DNA from: HKCCE3408 sp039183205
GTDB taxonomy: Bacteria; Pseudomonadota; Alphaproteobacteria; Rhodobacterales; Rhodobacteraceae
Assembly: GCA_039183205.1 (NCBI GenBank)
Contig: JBCDBR010000010.1
Coordinates: 41,713-105,712 of the forward strand
Length of the DNA stretch: 64,000 bases
Direction: 5' to 3'
In this document: positions 17,836 to 25,927 of the stretch, piece by piece
Numbering within the stretch: position 1 is the first letter of the stretch
How the letters are laid out: the number at the start of each line of letters is the position of its first letter
Position numbers and translations under genes: made by a program
Notes under the pieces: generated by a model
Seen by the model: only the letters and a program-made list of their open reading frames with translations
The model's database searches: none
What the model was told of the DNA's origin: nothing

Positions 17836-17880
17836 CGGGCTGGGCTTGCACCCGCGATCCGGTCTTGTAGGCTCTGCCGC

Positions 17881-18843
17881 ATGAGCGATTTTCTCCCCCC
17901 TTCGGGCACCGATTTGCCGCGCTATGCCGGTGTGCCGTCTTTCATGCGGCTGCCTTATATTCCCCATGGCGATGCGCGACGGGCAGCCGTGGATATAGGC
18001 TTGCTTGGCATGCCTTGGGATGGCGCGACCTCGAACAGGCCCGGTGCGCGACACGGGCCGAGGGCGTTGCGCGACGCCTCGACCATGATCCGCGAAATGA
18101 ACCGGACGACCGGGCAAAAACCGTTTCACGATAGAAACATCGCCGATATGGGGGATGTCGCGATGAGCCCCGTGGACCAAGATGAAGCGCTTGCTGCCGC
18201 GGAAGCCGCTGTTGCGGATCTTTTGGCCTCTGGCATCACGCCGTTCATGGTTGGCGGAGATCACTTGTGCACGCTGACGACCTTGCGGGCCTTGGCCAAG
18301 CACCGCGATGCGCCGCTCGGACTTTTGCTGCTGGACAGCCATACCGATCTCTATCCGCCCTATTTCGGCGGCAAGACGCTAACCCATGGAAATCCGTTTC
18401 GCCAAGCGATCGACGAGGGGCTTCTTGATCCCAAGCGCTGTTTTATGGCGGGCATGCGCGGGACGTCCTACAATACCTCCGATTTCGATTATGGGCACGA
18501 AAAGGGCGTCACCATCTTGCCGATGGAAAAATGTGTAGAGTTGGGGTGGAACGCGGTAATGATGATGGCCCATGACGTAACCGCTGCTGGACCAACTTAT
18601 TTCAGCTTCGATATCGACTTTATCGATCCATCCTTCGCGCCGGGTACAGGCACGCCGGAAATTGGCGGGCCCAATAGCTTCGATGCCGTGCAATGTGTGC
18701 GGATGAGCCGCGGCATCGACATCGTGGCGGCTGATTTGGTTGAGGTCTCACCGCCCTTTGATCCCTCCGGTGGCACCGCTTGGCTGGGCGCGTCGATCAT
18801 ATTTGAGATGCTCTGCGCGATGATCCCGCCGGAGACCGATTAA
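17881..18843 (+). CDS. speB: Agmatinase / ureohydrolase
   Basis: Dinuclear-manganese ureohydrolase of the arginase/agmatinase family, 320 residues. All metal-binding blocks are present: GGDHLCT, DSHTDLY and SFDIDFIDPSFAPGTGTPE. The last block is typical of agmatinases, which split agmatine to putrescine and urea; guanidinobutyrase, guanidinopropionase and related activities cannot be excluded. It starts at the ATG at 17881, 69 bases after the HNH gene, with no convincing ribosome site. zwf follows after about 140 bases. Confidence 0.85.
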   Translation: MSDFLPPSGTDLPRYAGVPSFMRLPYIPHGDARRAAVDIGLLGMPWDGATSNRPGARHGPRALRDASTMIREMNRTTGQKPFHDRNIADMGDVAMSPVDQDEALAAAEAAVADLLASGITPFMVGGDHLCTLTTLRALAKHRDAPLGLLLLDSHTDLYPPYFGGKTLTHGNPFRQAIDEGLLDPKRCFMAGMRGTSYNTSDFDYGHEKGVTILPMEKCVELGWNAVMMMAHDVTAAGPTYFSFDIDFIDPSFAPGTGTPEIGGPNSFDAVQCVRMSRGIDIVAADLVEVSPPFDPSGGTAWLGASIIFEMLCAMIPPETD

Positions 18844-18981
18844 GATGCGGCCGACCCTTACGCGCGTTAGATATGGCCACGCCAACGGCTTAGGACCAAG
18901 GAATTTGCGAAAGCTTGCGCAAACGGCCCGCGCGGGATGTTGTCCCGGCAGGCGGCCTGGCGGATTAAAAAGGGGACGGTA

Positions 18982-20436
18982 ATGGTATCTCGGGTCATTC
19001 CGGTCGAGGCCTTCGATCTCGTGATCTTCGGTGGCACGGGCGATTTGGCGCGGCGCAAAATCTTGCCCGGTCTTTTCCGCCGGTTTGTCGCCGGCCAAAT
19101 GCCGGAAAACGCGCGCATTATCGGTGTCGCCCGGGGCGATATGGACGCCAACGGCTACCGCGAATTGATCGACGGGGCGCTCAAGGAATTCCTACCCAAA
19201 TCGACGCTGGAGCCGAGCGCCGTCGCACGGTTTCTGGCGCAGCTGGACTATGTCAAAGTCGATGCCACGGGCGAGGCAGGCTGGCAGTCCCTTGCGGACA
19301 CCATGCGCGAGGACGTGACCCAGGCCTTTTATTTCTCGGTTGGACCGGCGCTCTTCGGCACTTTGGCGGAGCGTTTACACAAGTTGAACGTCGCTCGAGA
19401 AGATGCTCGGATTGTTGTAGAAAAGCCGTTTGGGCGCGATCTCCAATCGGCCATTGAACTTAACGCGACTTTGGCGGCCCATTTCGATGAGCACCAGATC
19501 TACCGCATCGATCACTATTTGGGCAAAGAGACGGTTCAAAATCTCATGGCCGTACGGTTCGGCAACATTTTGTTCGAGCCGCTTTGGAACAGCCAGTTCA
19601 TCGATAATGTTCAGATCACGGTGGCGGAAACGGTCGGTGTTGGCGGACGCGGCGCCTATTACGATAAATCAGGTGCCATGCGCGATATGGTCCAAAACCA
19701 TCTGATGCAGCTTTTGTGCCTGACCGCAATGGAAGCCCCGACGCGGTTTGAGCCCGATGCGGTGCGTGATGAGAAGCTCAAGGTGATCCGCGCGCTGGAC
19801 GCTGTGCCGCGCGCAAATATCGTGCGCGGCCAGTACCGTGCAACCGAAGATGGGCCGGCTTATCTCGATGACGCCGAAAACCCAGATAGCCGCACAGAGA
19901 GCTTTATCGCCATGCGGGTCGATATCTCGAATTGGCGCTGGAAGGGCACCCCGTTCTATTTGCGCACGGGTAAGCGGATGCGGTCGCGCATGTCGGAAAT
20001 TGTCGTTCAATTCCGAGAGGTTCCGCATTCCATCTTTGACGAGGAGGCGGGTCGGCATCCGAATGTGCTGGTGATCCGTTTGCAGCCCGATGAGGGCATG
20101 GATTTGCGCGTGACCATCAAAGAGCCCGGGCCGGGCGGCATGCGCCTGGTCGATGTGCCGCTGGACATGACGTTTGCCGATGCGTTAGGCCCGGATGCAG
20201 GCGAGGCGCCAGATGCCTATGAAAGGCTCATCATGGATGTCATTCGCGGCAACCAGACCCTTTTCATGCGTGGCGACGAGGTCGAAGCGGCTTGGTCTTG
20301 GACCGACCCGATCATCGATGAATGGACCGCGCGCGGGGATCGTCCGCTTGGATATGACACGGGCACAGATGGCCCGGCCGATGCCTTGATGCTGTTGCAT
20401 CGCGACGGGCGGCGCTGGCGGGAGCTTTCGGGATGA
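18982..20436 (+). CDS. zwf: Glucose-6-phosphate dehydrogenase
   Basis: Oxidises glucose-6-phosphate to 6-phosphogluconolactone with NAD(P)+, the entry to the Entner-Doudoroff and pentose phosphate routes. The 484-residue protein shows the dinucleotide motif GGTGDLA at 17-23, the EKPFG motif at 147-151 and the active-site signature RIDHYLGKE at 175-183. The ATG at 18982 is chosen because AGGGGA lies seven bases upstream; an in-frame ATG at 18937 would add 15 unlikely residues. Its stop overlaps the pgl start (ATGA), and pgi follows, so the three form an operon. Confidence 0.96.
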   Translation: MVSRVIPVEAFDLVIFGGTGDLARRKILPGLFRRFVAGQMPENARIIGVARGDMDANGYRELIDGALKEFLPKSTLEPSAVARFLAQLDYVKVDATGEAGWQSLADTMREDVTQAFYFSVGPALFGTLAERLHKLNVAREDARIVVEKPFGRDLQSAIELNATLAAHFDEHQIYRIDHYLGKETVQNLMAVRFGNILFEPLWNSQFIDNVQITVAETVGVGGRGAYYDKSGAMRDMVQNHLMQLLCLTAMEAPTRFEPDAVRDEKLKVIRALDAVPRANIVRGQYRATEDGPAYLDDAENPDSRTESFIAMRVDISNWRWKGTPFYLRTGKRMRSRMSEIVVQFREVPHSIFDEEAGRHPNVLVIRLQPDEGMDLRVTIKEPGPGGMRLVDVPLDMTFADALGPDAGEAPDAYERLIMDVIRGNQTLFMRGDEVEAAWSWTDPIIDEWTARGDRPLGYDTGTDGPADALMLLHRDGRRWRELSG

Positions 20437-21107
20437 GACAGTTTGTAGATTATCCCGACCGTGATGCGATGATGCTCGACCTCGCTGACATGCTAACCAG
20501 CGAATTGTCCGATTGCCTGCGTCGACATGAAAGCGCAAGTTTTTGCGTCCCAGGCGGAACGACGCCAGGTCCGATTTTCGATGTCCTGTCCGAACAGGCC
20601 ATCGACTGGGATCGGGTCGTGGTCTTTTTAAACGATGAAAGATGGGTGCCCGAAGATCATGAAAGATCGAACACCAAACTATTGAAAGATCGCCTTTTTG
20701 TTTCAAAGGCTGCGGCCGCAACGCTCGTGCCGTATTACAGGCCCGCACCGCCACCGCAGGTTGCAGTGACCGAACGCGCTGCCGCGCTTGAGCCGCATCT
20801 GCCGATCTCGGTTCTCCTCTTGGGCATGGGGGCCGATATGCATACGGCAAGTCTTTTTCCAAGCGCGCCGGGGCTGGAGGACGCCTTAGCCGCCGATGCG
20901 CCGAACCTTGTGACAATCCGGCCCGAAGATCAGCCAGAGCCGCGCGTGACGCTAAGCGCCAGGGTCCTCAATGGGGCGATGTCAAAACACATTGTCATCA
21001 CCGGCGACGAAAAACGCGCCGCGCTCGACCAAGCTGCGCATCTCAGCCCCACAGCGGCGCCAATCCGCGCCGTTTGGTCAGGTGCCACTGTGCATTGGGC
21101 GCCATAA
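20433..21107 (+). CDS. pgl: 6-phosphogluconolactonase
   Basis: Hydrolyses 6-phosphogluconolactone to 6-phosphogluconate; the product is the substrate of Edd. The 224-residue protein is of the DevB/SOL type, with FCVPGGTTPGPIFD near residue 36, the NDERWVPEDHERSN block near 67-80 and LLLGMGADMHTASLFP near 128-143, all family landmarks including the catalytic His. The start overlaps the zwf stop, giving translational coupling. Confidence 0.95.
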   Translation: MRQFVDYPDRDAMMLDLADMLTSELSDCLRRHESASFCVPGGTTPGPIFDVLSEQAIDWDRVVVFLNDERWVPEDHERSNTKLLKDRLFVSKAAAATLVPYYRPAPPPQVAVTERAAALEPHLPISVLLLGMGADMHTASLFPSAPGLEDALAADAPNLVTIRPEDQPEPRVTLSARVLNGAMSKHIVITGDEKRAALDQAAHLSPTAAPIRAVWSGATVHWAP

Positions 21108-21135
21108 GATATTGAAGAAAAAGGCATTCCTGAAA

Positions 21136-22740
21136 ATGGACATTTGGACCGACCTCGCCGCGCACGCCACCGCAACCAACGACCGCGCCATAACGAGCTT
21201 GTTTGCCAATGATGCGACCCGCGCGGATACCTTTTCGGCGCGTCTTGGTGATATGGTCTTTGACTATTCCAAGACCAATATCGACGCCGCAGCGATGTCG
21301 ATCCTGCTGGAGATGGCCCGGGCCAGCGACGTCGAGGCGCGGCGCAATGCGATGTTTGCCGGCGCGCGGATCAACAGCACCGAAGACCGGGCCGTTTTGC
21401 ACACCGCTTTGCGCGCCGCGTCGGGCCCCGTCGAAACGGATGGCTCCGATGTGATGCCCGACGTTTTGGAGACGCGGACGCGTATGGCGACATTTGCCAA
21501 CGCGGTTCGGTCCGGGGGGATTTCAGGCCAAGGCGGGCGCTACACCGATGTGGTCAATATCGGGATCGGCGGCTCTGATTTGGGGCCGGCCATGGCGACC
21601 GCTGCATTGGCACCATGGGCGGATGGCCCGCATGTGCATTATGTCTCAAATGTCGATGGCGCCCATATCCACGACACGCTCCAAGGCCTTGACCCCACGC
21701 GGACTTTGGTCGTTGTGGCCTCGAAAACCTTCACCACGATCGAGACGATGACCAACGCAGAGACAGCCCGGGTTTGGATGGGCGCGGCGGTCGAAAGCCC
21801 GGGCAACCAATTTGCGGCCCTATCATCGGCGGTCGAGAAAACCGCAGCCTTTGGGATCGATGCCAGCCGCGTCTTTGGGTTCGAGGATTGGGTCGGCGGG
21901 CGGTATTCGATGTGGGGACCCATTGGCTTGGGCATCATGTTGGCGGTCGGGCCAGATGCGTTCGATGAATTTCTCGCCGGAGGCCGCGCGATGGACACCC
22001 ATTTCCGCGATGCCGATCTGGCCGACAACTTGCCGGTCTTGCTGGCCTTAGTGGGCATTTGGCACAATCAGGGCTGTGGCTATGCAACGCGTGCGGTGCT
22101 GCCCTATGATCAGCGGCTGGCGCGCCTTCCGGCCTATCTTCAACAGCTTGAGATGGAATCAAACGGTAAGCGCGTGTCGATGGACGGGGCCGATCTTGCG
22201 GTCCATTCCGGTCCGGTCGTGTGGGGCGAGGCGGGCACCAACGGGCAGCATGCGTTTTACCAGCTCATCCATCAGGGAACCCGCGTGATCCCCTGCGAAT
22301 TCATGGTTGCAGCCCAAGGGCATGATTCGGATCTGGCGCATCACCACAAGCTTCTTGTCGCCAATTGTCTGGCCCAAGCCGAGGCGTTGATGCAGGGCCG
22401 CAGCCTTGAAACAGCGCGTGGGTTGATGGCGGCTAAGGGGCTGTCGGGGGCGGAACTTGAACGGCAGGCCCGGCACCGGGTTTTTCCCGGCAATCGGCCC
22501 TCGACGATGCTTATCTACCCCAAATTGACGCCGTTCGTTTTTGGCCAAATCATCGCGCTTTATGAACATCGCGTCTTTGTGGAAGGCGTGATGTTGGGGA
22601 TCAATTCCTTTGACCAATGGGGCGTGGAATTGGGCAAGGAATTGGCACTGAAACTGGCGCCCCTGCTCGACGGTGCAGATGCGACCGGCAAAGATGGCTC
22701 GACACAGATGTTGGTGGCCGCCCTACGCGCGATGCGGTGA
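21136..22740 (+). CDS. pgi: Glucose-6-phosphate isomerase
   Basis: Interconverts glucose-6-phosphate and fructose-6-phosphate. In an organism running the Entner-Doudoroff pathway it mainly recycles fructose-6-phosphate. The 534-residue protein has the sugar-phosphate segments NIGIGGSDLGPAMATAAL and SKTFTTIETMTNA, the catalytic GGRYSMWGPIG, and later GTNGQHAFYQLIHQGT. The ATG at 21136 is used; the frame is open upstream into pgl but those residues are not family-like. It is 28 bases after pgl and ends the zwf-pgl-pgi operon. Confidence 0.95.
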   Translation: MDIWTDLAAHATATNDRAITSLFANDATRADTFSARLGDMVFDYSKTNIDAAAMSILLEMARASDVEARRNAMFAGARINSTEDRAVLHTALRAASGPVETDGSDVMPDVLETRTRMATFANAVRSGGISGQGGRYTDVVNIGIGGSDLGPAMATAALAPWADGPHVHYVSNVDGAHIHDTLQGLDPTRTLVVVASKTFTTIETMTNAETARVWMGAAVESPGNQFAALSSAVEKTAAFGIDASRVFGFEDWVGGRYSMWGPIGLGIMLAVGPDAFDEFLAGGRAMDTHFRDADLADNLPVLLALVGIWHNQGCGYATRAVLPYDQRLARLPAYLQQLEMESNGKRVSMDGADLAVHSGPVVWGEAGTNGQHAFYQLIHQGTRVIPCEFMVAAQGHDSDLAHHHKLLVANCLAQAEALMQGRSLETARGLMAAKGLSGAELERQARHRVFPGNRPSTMLIYPKLTPFVFGQIIALYEHRVFVEGVMLGINSFDQWGVELGKELALKLAPLLDGADATGKDGSTQMLVAALRAMR

Positions 22741-23047
22741 TCGGTTTGGCGCAATTGAGCCTGGCTTATCTGCCGTTCGCGTAAATTGCGAGAGCGCAGA
22801 TCCGCGAATGCGGTCTCAGATCTGGAACTGCCGCGCATCGCGACGGTGTTCTATCCACAGCACAACGAAAATCCGCCGTCATCGCATCCCAAAGTCACGC
22901 AACGGAAAAGGCCGGTTAATTGTAGCTCGATATTTGGTTTAAATTTTTGTCTTATAGCGATACGCTGATACCTCTAATGACATGGCTGAGAAGGACAGCC
23001 TATGGTAGGGACGATTTGATGACTGGTTCGATGGGGGAGCCAGATCG
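22741..23047. other. Intergenic region between pgi and the SARP-like regulator
   Basis: About 307 bases with no supported gene. The part from about 22915 to 22975 is unusually AT-rich for this genome (GGTTTAAATTTTTGTCTTAT) and is the likely promoter of the regulator and perhaps of the whole three-gene module. No clear terminator for pgi is seen; CGCAATT and AATTGCG form only a loose, widely spaced inverted repeat just after pgi. Confidence 0.45.
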
Positions 23048-24691
23048 ATGACAGGGCAAACGAGAAAGCTTGAGCTGCAGCTCTTCGGGAGCTTTTTTTG
23101 CCGCTGGTCCGATGGTGAGCCACTTGAGGTGCGCGGTGCCAAGCATCGTGCGCTTCTTGCGATCTTGGCGACCGCGCCGAACGGAACGCACACCCGGGCT
23201 TGGGTGCGCGAAACGCTTTGGATGCTGTCGGGCGAAGATTTGGGCCGGGCCAGCCTCCGGCGCTCTCTCTCGGACCTTCGAAAGCTCTTTGGCGCCGAAT
23301 TTGACCGCCTGTTCCGCACGAGCAATATCGACATCCAACTCAATCTCGACCATGTCGACCTGATTGGCGACGCAGCCGACGGCATCTTTCTTGATGGATT
23401 GAGCTTGGCGGAGCCGGGTTTTCGCGATTGGCTGAAACAAAAGCGGCATCATTATAAACGCGATAGCGGCGCGATGTTGCTGGCCGCCCGGGCGGGCGTT
23501 GCACCAAAACTGGCGATCTTGCCGTTTCTGCCGCGCATGCGCACCGAAGATGAGCGTCATTTAGCCGATCTCCTGGCGATGGAAATCAGTCGGACCATGT
23601 CGCGGTCGCGCTTGATCGACGTGATTTGCCACTTGTCCAGCCGGCGTTTGAACGCGCGTGTCTTGGACTTGACCGAGATCCGCGAGACCTTGGGTTTCGA
23701 CTACGTCGTCTACGGCAGTGTCTTTCTGGAAGATGGCGTTTTTCGCGTTGCTGCCGATCTTGCCGACGCAGAATCAGGGCGACTGATCTGGTCGGAGGAT
23801 TTCGGCGGCAAGATGCGCGAATTGGTGAGCGGTCAGACCAATATGGTGGCCGATATATCGCGACGCATCGGCCATGGGGTGCTCACAGCTTCGGTCGAAT
23901 TGGCACAAAGCCGACCCGCCTCAGACATTCAAAGCCACGCGCTTTTGATGTCGGCGGTGACTTTGATGCATGGGTTGCACAAACCGGATTTCCTGCGCTC
24001 CAAGGCATATCTCGAAGAACTGATCTCCCGCATGCCGGACCAGGCGGCGCTGCATGCATGGTTGGCAAAGTGGTATATCTTGGCCGCCAGCCAGGGCTGG
24101 AGTGCGGCCGGCCGGACCCAGCAACTCGCCGTCGATAGTGCATCGCGCGCGCTGGATCATGATCCAAAATGCGCCTTCTCCTTGGCCGTGGACGGCATGG
24201 TTCACAGCCACAGCGGCAGCGATGATGCCACCGTTGTCGATCGGTTTGAGCAATCGCTGCAAACGGATCCCAATCAGGCCTTGGCCTGGCTCCTCTATTC
24301 TCGTCATCAAATGTTTTTGGGCAACGGCGAAGAAGCATTGGCCTTTGCCGATCGCGCATGCATGTTGTCACCCTACGATCCTCACCAGTATTTTTACGAT
24401 TTGCTACGGGCCTGTGCAAAATCGGTCTGTGGTGATTATGAGGGCGCATTGGAACTCGCCGACGCGTCTCTTTCGGCCAACCCGCGGCACACGTCGACGC
24501 ATCGGGTGAAAACCATTGCTTTGGCCTCAATGGGCCGGGAGGCAGAGGCGCGCGCCGCTGCCGATCAATTGTTACGGTGGGAGCCCGGTCTCACCATTCG
24601 TTCTTACTTACAAAATCACCCTTCAGGCGGTGGAGGCCTAACGCAATCCTGGGCTGAAGCGCTCCGGTTTGCCGGTATTCCTGAAACCTGA
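23048..24691 (+). CDS. SARP/BTAD-like winged-helix regulator with TolB-like and TPR regions
   Basis: A 547-residue putative transcription regulator. Residues 1-110 resemble the OmpR-type winged helix of SARP/HilA/CadC-like activators (LELQLFGSFFCRW, GAKHRALLAILATAP, then ASLRRSLSDLRKLFG as the recognition region). Residues about 165-285 match the FlgO/TolB-like segment often found in such proteins (PKLAILPFLP, FDYVVYGSVFLEDGVFRV). The remainder is a helical TPR-type repeat region. There is no membrane helix, so it should be a cytoplasmic protein. It is read in the same direction as the haloperoxidase-like and subtilase genes, 33 bases from the former, and is the obvious candidate for their regulator; this is inference. 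Confidence 0.75.
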   Translation: MTGQTRKLELQLFGSFFCRWSDGEPLEVRGAKHRALLAILATAPNGTHTRAWVRETLWMLSGEDLGRASLRRSLSDLRKLFGAEFDRLFRTSNIDIQLNLDHVDLIGDAADGIFLDGLSLAEPGFRDWLKQKRHHYKRDSGAMLLAARAGVAPKLAILPFLPRMRTEDERHLADLLAMEISRTMSRSRLIDVICHLSSRRLNARVLDLTEIRETLGFDYVVYGSVFLEDGVFRVAADLADAESGRLIWSEDFGGKMRELVSGQTNMVADISRRIGHGVLTASVELAQSRPASDIQSHALLMSAVTLMHGLHKPDFLRSKAYLEELISRMPDQAALHAWLAKWYILAASQGWSAAGRTQQLAVDSASRALDHDPKCAFSLAVDGMVHSHSGSDDATVVDRFEQSLQTDPNQALAWLLYSRHQMFLGNGEEALAFADRACMLSPYDPHQYFYDLLRACAKSVCGDYEGALELADASLSANPRHTSTHRVKTIALASMGREAEARAAADQLLRWEPGLTIRSYLQNHPSGGGGLTQSWAEALRFAGIPET

Positions 24692-24724
24692 GGGCTCATA
24701 TTTTAGCTCAAAAAGGGAAATCAA

Positions 24725-25924
24725 ATGTCCAGGCAAGCAATTGGAACCGGCATGACCGGGATGACCGGCATGACAGGTATGACCGGTATGACGGGCATGA
24801 CCGGTATGACGGGAATGACCGGGATGACCGGCATGACCGGAATGACCGCGCGTGCGGGCAACTACGATGGCGCTACGGCGGCGGGGATTCTTATTGCAAG
24901 GGATGGCATTATGGGCCCCTGGCAGGGGGTTACACTCAACCCCGAGGCCCGAGACCAAAACGACGCACAGAACCTCGAGGACTGGAGCCAAATGGTTCGC
25001 GTCCAGACGTTGCTGCAAGAGCTGGTATCCGACACCGCCGTCCGCTTTGTCGATGGCAAGGCCGTTGTCTACGCCGTCGGTGCGACCGCAGGCGGTCCGC
25101 TTGAGGCCAGCCCGCTTGCCAGTTTCACGCGGCCCGACATCGATAAATTTGAGGTGCAACTCAGCCTTGTGCGCGAATATGCCGACCTGCGCGGTGACCG
25201 GCTGCCGGAGATCCTGACGCAAGCGGGCGGGATTACGGATTATATGGGGGCCGTGGCTGGCCTGCATCCCGGCCGGCGCAATTACAGCTTTGAATTGCTG
25301 GGCATCACGCAAGTGTTTGCCACCCAGATCGTGTTGAAGGTCAAGCACCTTCTGGCCTGCCTTCGGCCCGACGCGTTTTCCGCGCAGATCCAGCCGGCAA
25401 TTCCAACACCGGGTCATGGAACGTTGCCGAGTGGCCATGCCACAGAGAGTTTTGCTGCCGCCGTGGTGTTGGCCCATTTGATGAACGAAGAAATGGGCGC
25501 CGGAGACGATGATAAAACGCATATCGATCAACTCATGCGCCAAGCTGCGCGGATTTCTGTGAACCGCCATGTGGCCGGTGTGCACTTCCCCGCCGATAGC
25601 ATCGCCGGCGCGATGTTGGGTCTATCCTTAGGTCAATACGTCATGACCCGCGCCACGACCGGAGAATTCGGCACAGGCGAGATCACGGCAGCCAAATTTG
25701 CCGGTGCGCATGTCGCCAAAGATGGCGTCCCGGTTGATTTCACGGTCACGCCCTATCTTAGCGCGTCGGGGAATAATCCATTGGACGGGCCGGTTCCGGT
25801 GGAAGGGATCGATGGCGAGATGGTCGTCAGTGTCGACGACGCGCCGGTCACGGTTGGCCGCAGCGATCTGTTGGCATTCATGTGGAAAAAAGCCTCGGAC
25901 GAGTTGAAAAAGCGGGGCGCTTGA
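24725..25924 (+). CDS. Vanadium-dependent haloperoxidase / PAP2-fold protein with N-terminal (GMT)11 tract
   Basis: A 399-residue protein of the vanadium haloperoxidase/acid phosphatase superfamily. The oxyanion-binding pattern is complete: Lys207-x6-Arg214-Pro215, PSGH at 235-238, and Asn280-Arg281-x5-His287-x3-Asp291 (NRHVAGVHFPAD, with Asn in place of the usual Ser). Vanadate and phosphate bind the same residues in this fold, so haloperoxidase and phosphatase cannot be told apart by motif alone; the length and soluble character favour haloperoxidase. Residues 9-41 are eleven uninterrupted Gly-Met-Thr triplets. There is no signal peptide or membrane helix. The gene sits between the SARP-like regulator and, three bases downstream, a subtilisin-like protease. 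Confidence 0.8.
   Translation: MSRQAIGTGMTGMTGMTGMTGMTGMTGMTGMTGMTGMTGMTARAGNYDGATAAGILIARDGIMGPWQGVTLNPEARDQNDAQNLEDWSQMVRVQTLLQELVSDTAVRFVDGKAVVYAVGATAGGPLEASPLASFTRPDIDKFEVQLSLVREYADLRGDRLPEILTQAGGITDYMGAVAGLHPGRRNYSFELLGITQVFATQIVLKVKHLLACLRPDAFSAQIQPAIPTPGHGTLPSGHATESFAAAVVLAHLMNEEMGAGDDDKTHIDQLMRQAARISVNRHVAGVHFPADSIAGAMLGLSLGQYVMTRATTGEFGTGEITAAKFAGAHVAKDGVPVDFTVTPYLSASGNNPLDGPVPVEGIDGEMVVSVDDAPVTVGRSDLLAFMWKKASDELKKRGA
24749..24847 (+). repeat. 9-bp tandem repeat, 11 units, coding (Gly-Met-Thr)11
   Basis: Eleven in-frame copies of GGN-ATG-ACN. The Gly codons vary among GGC, GGG, GGT and GGA and the Thr codons among ACC, ACA and ACG while the peptide stays perfectly regular, so the array is either old or held by selection on the protein. 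Unit changes by slippage would keep the frame. Confidence 0.95.
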
Positions 25925-25927
25925 TCC

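Noticed and set aside
22750..22793. CGCAATT/AATTGCG inverted repeat after pgi as terminator
   Set aside because: Loop is about 25 bases, stem only seven and no T-run follows.
24749..24847. Tandem array considered as a CRISPR or minisatellite locus
   Set aside because: Units are 9 bases without spacers and lie in frame inside a gene, so it is a coding repeat.
24638..25585. Minus-strand frame with many His-Gly repeats
   Set aside because: It is the reverse complement of the (GMT)11 coding repeat and the haloperoxidase motifs; the plus strand carries the family signature.
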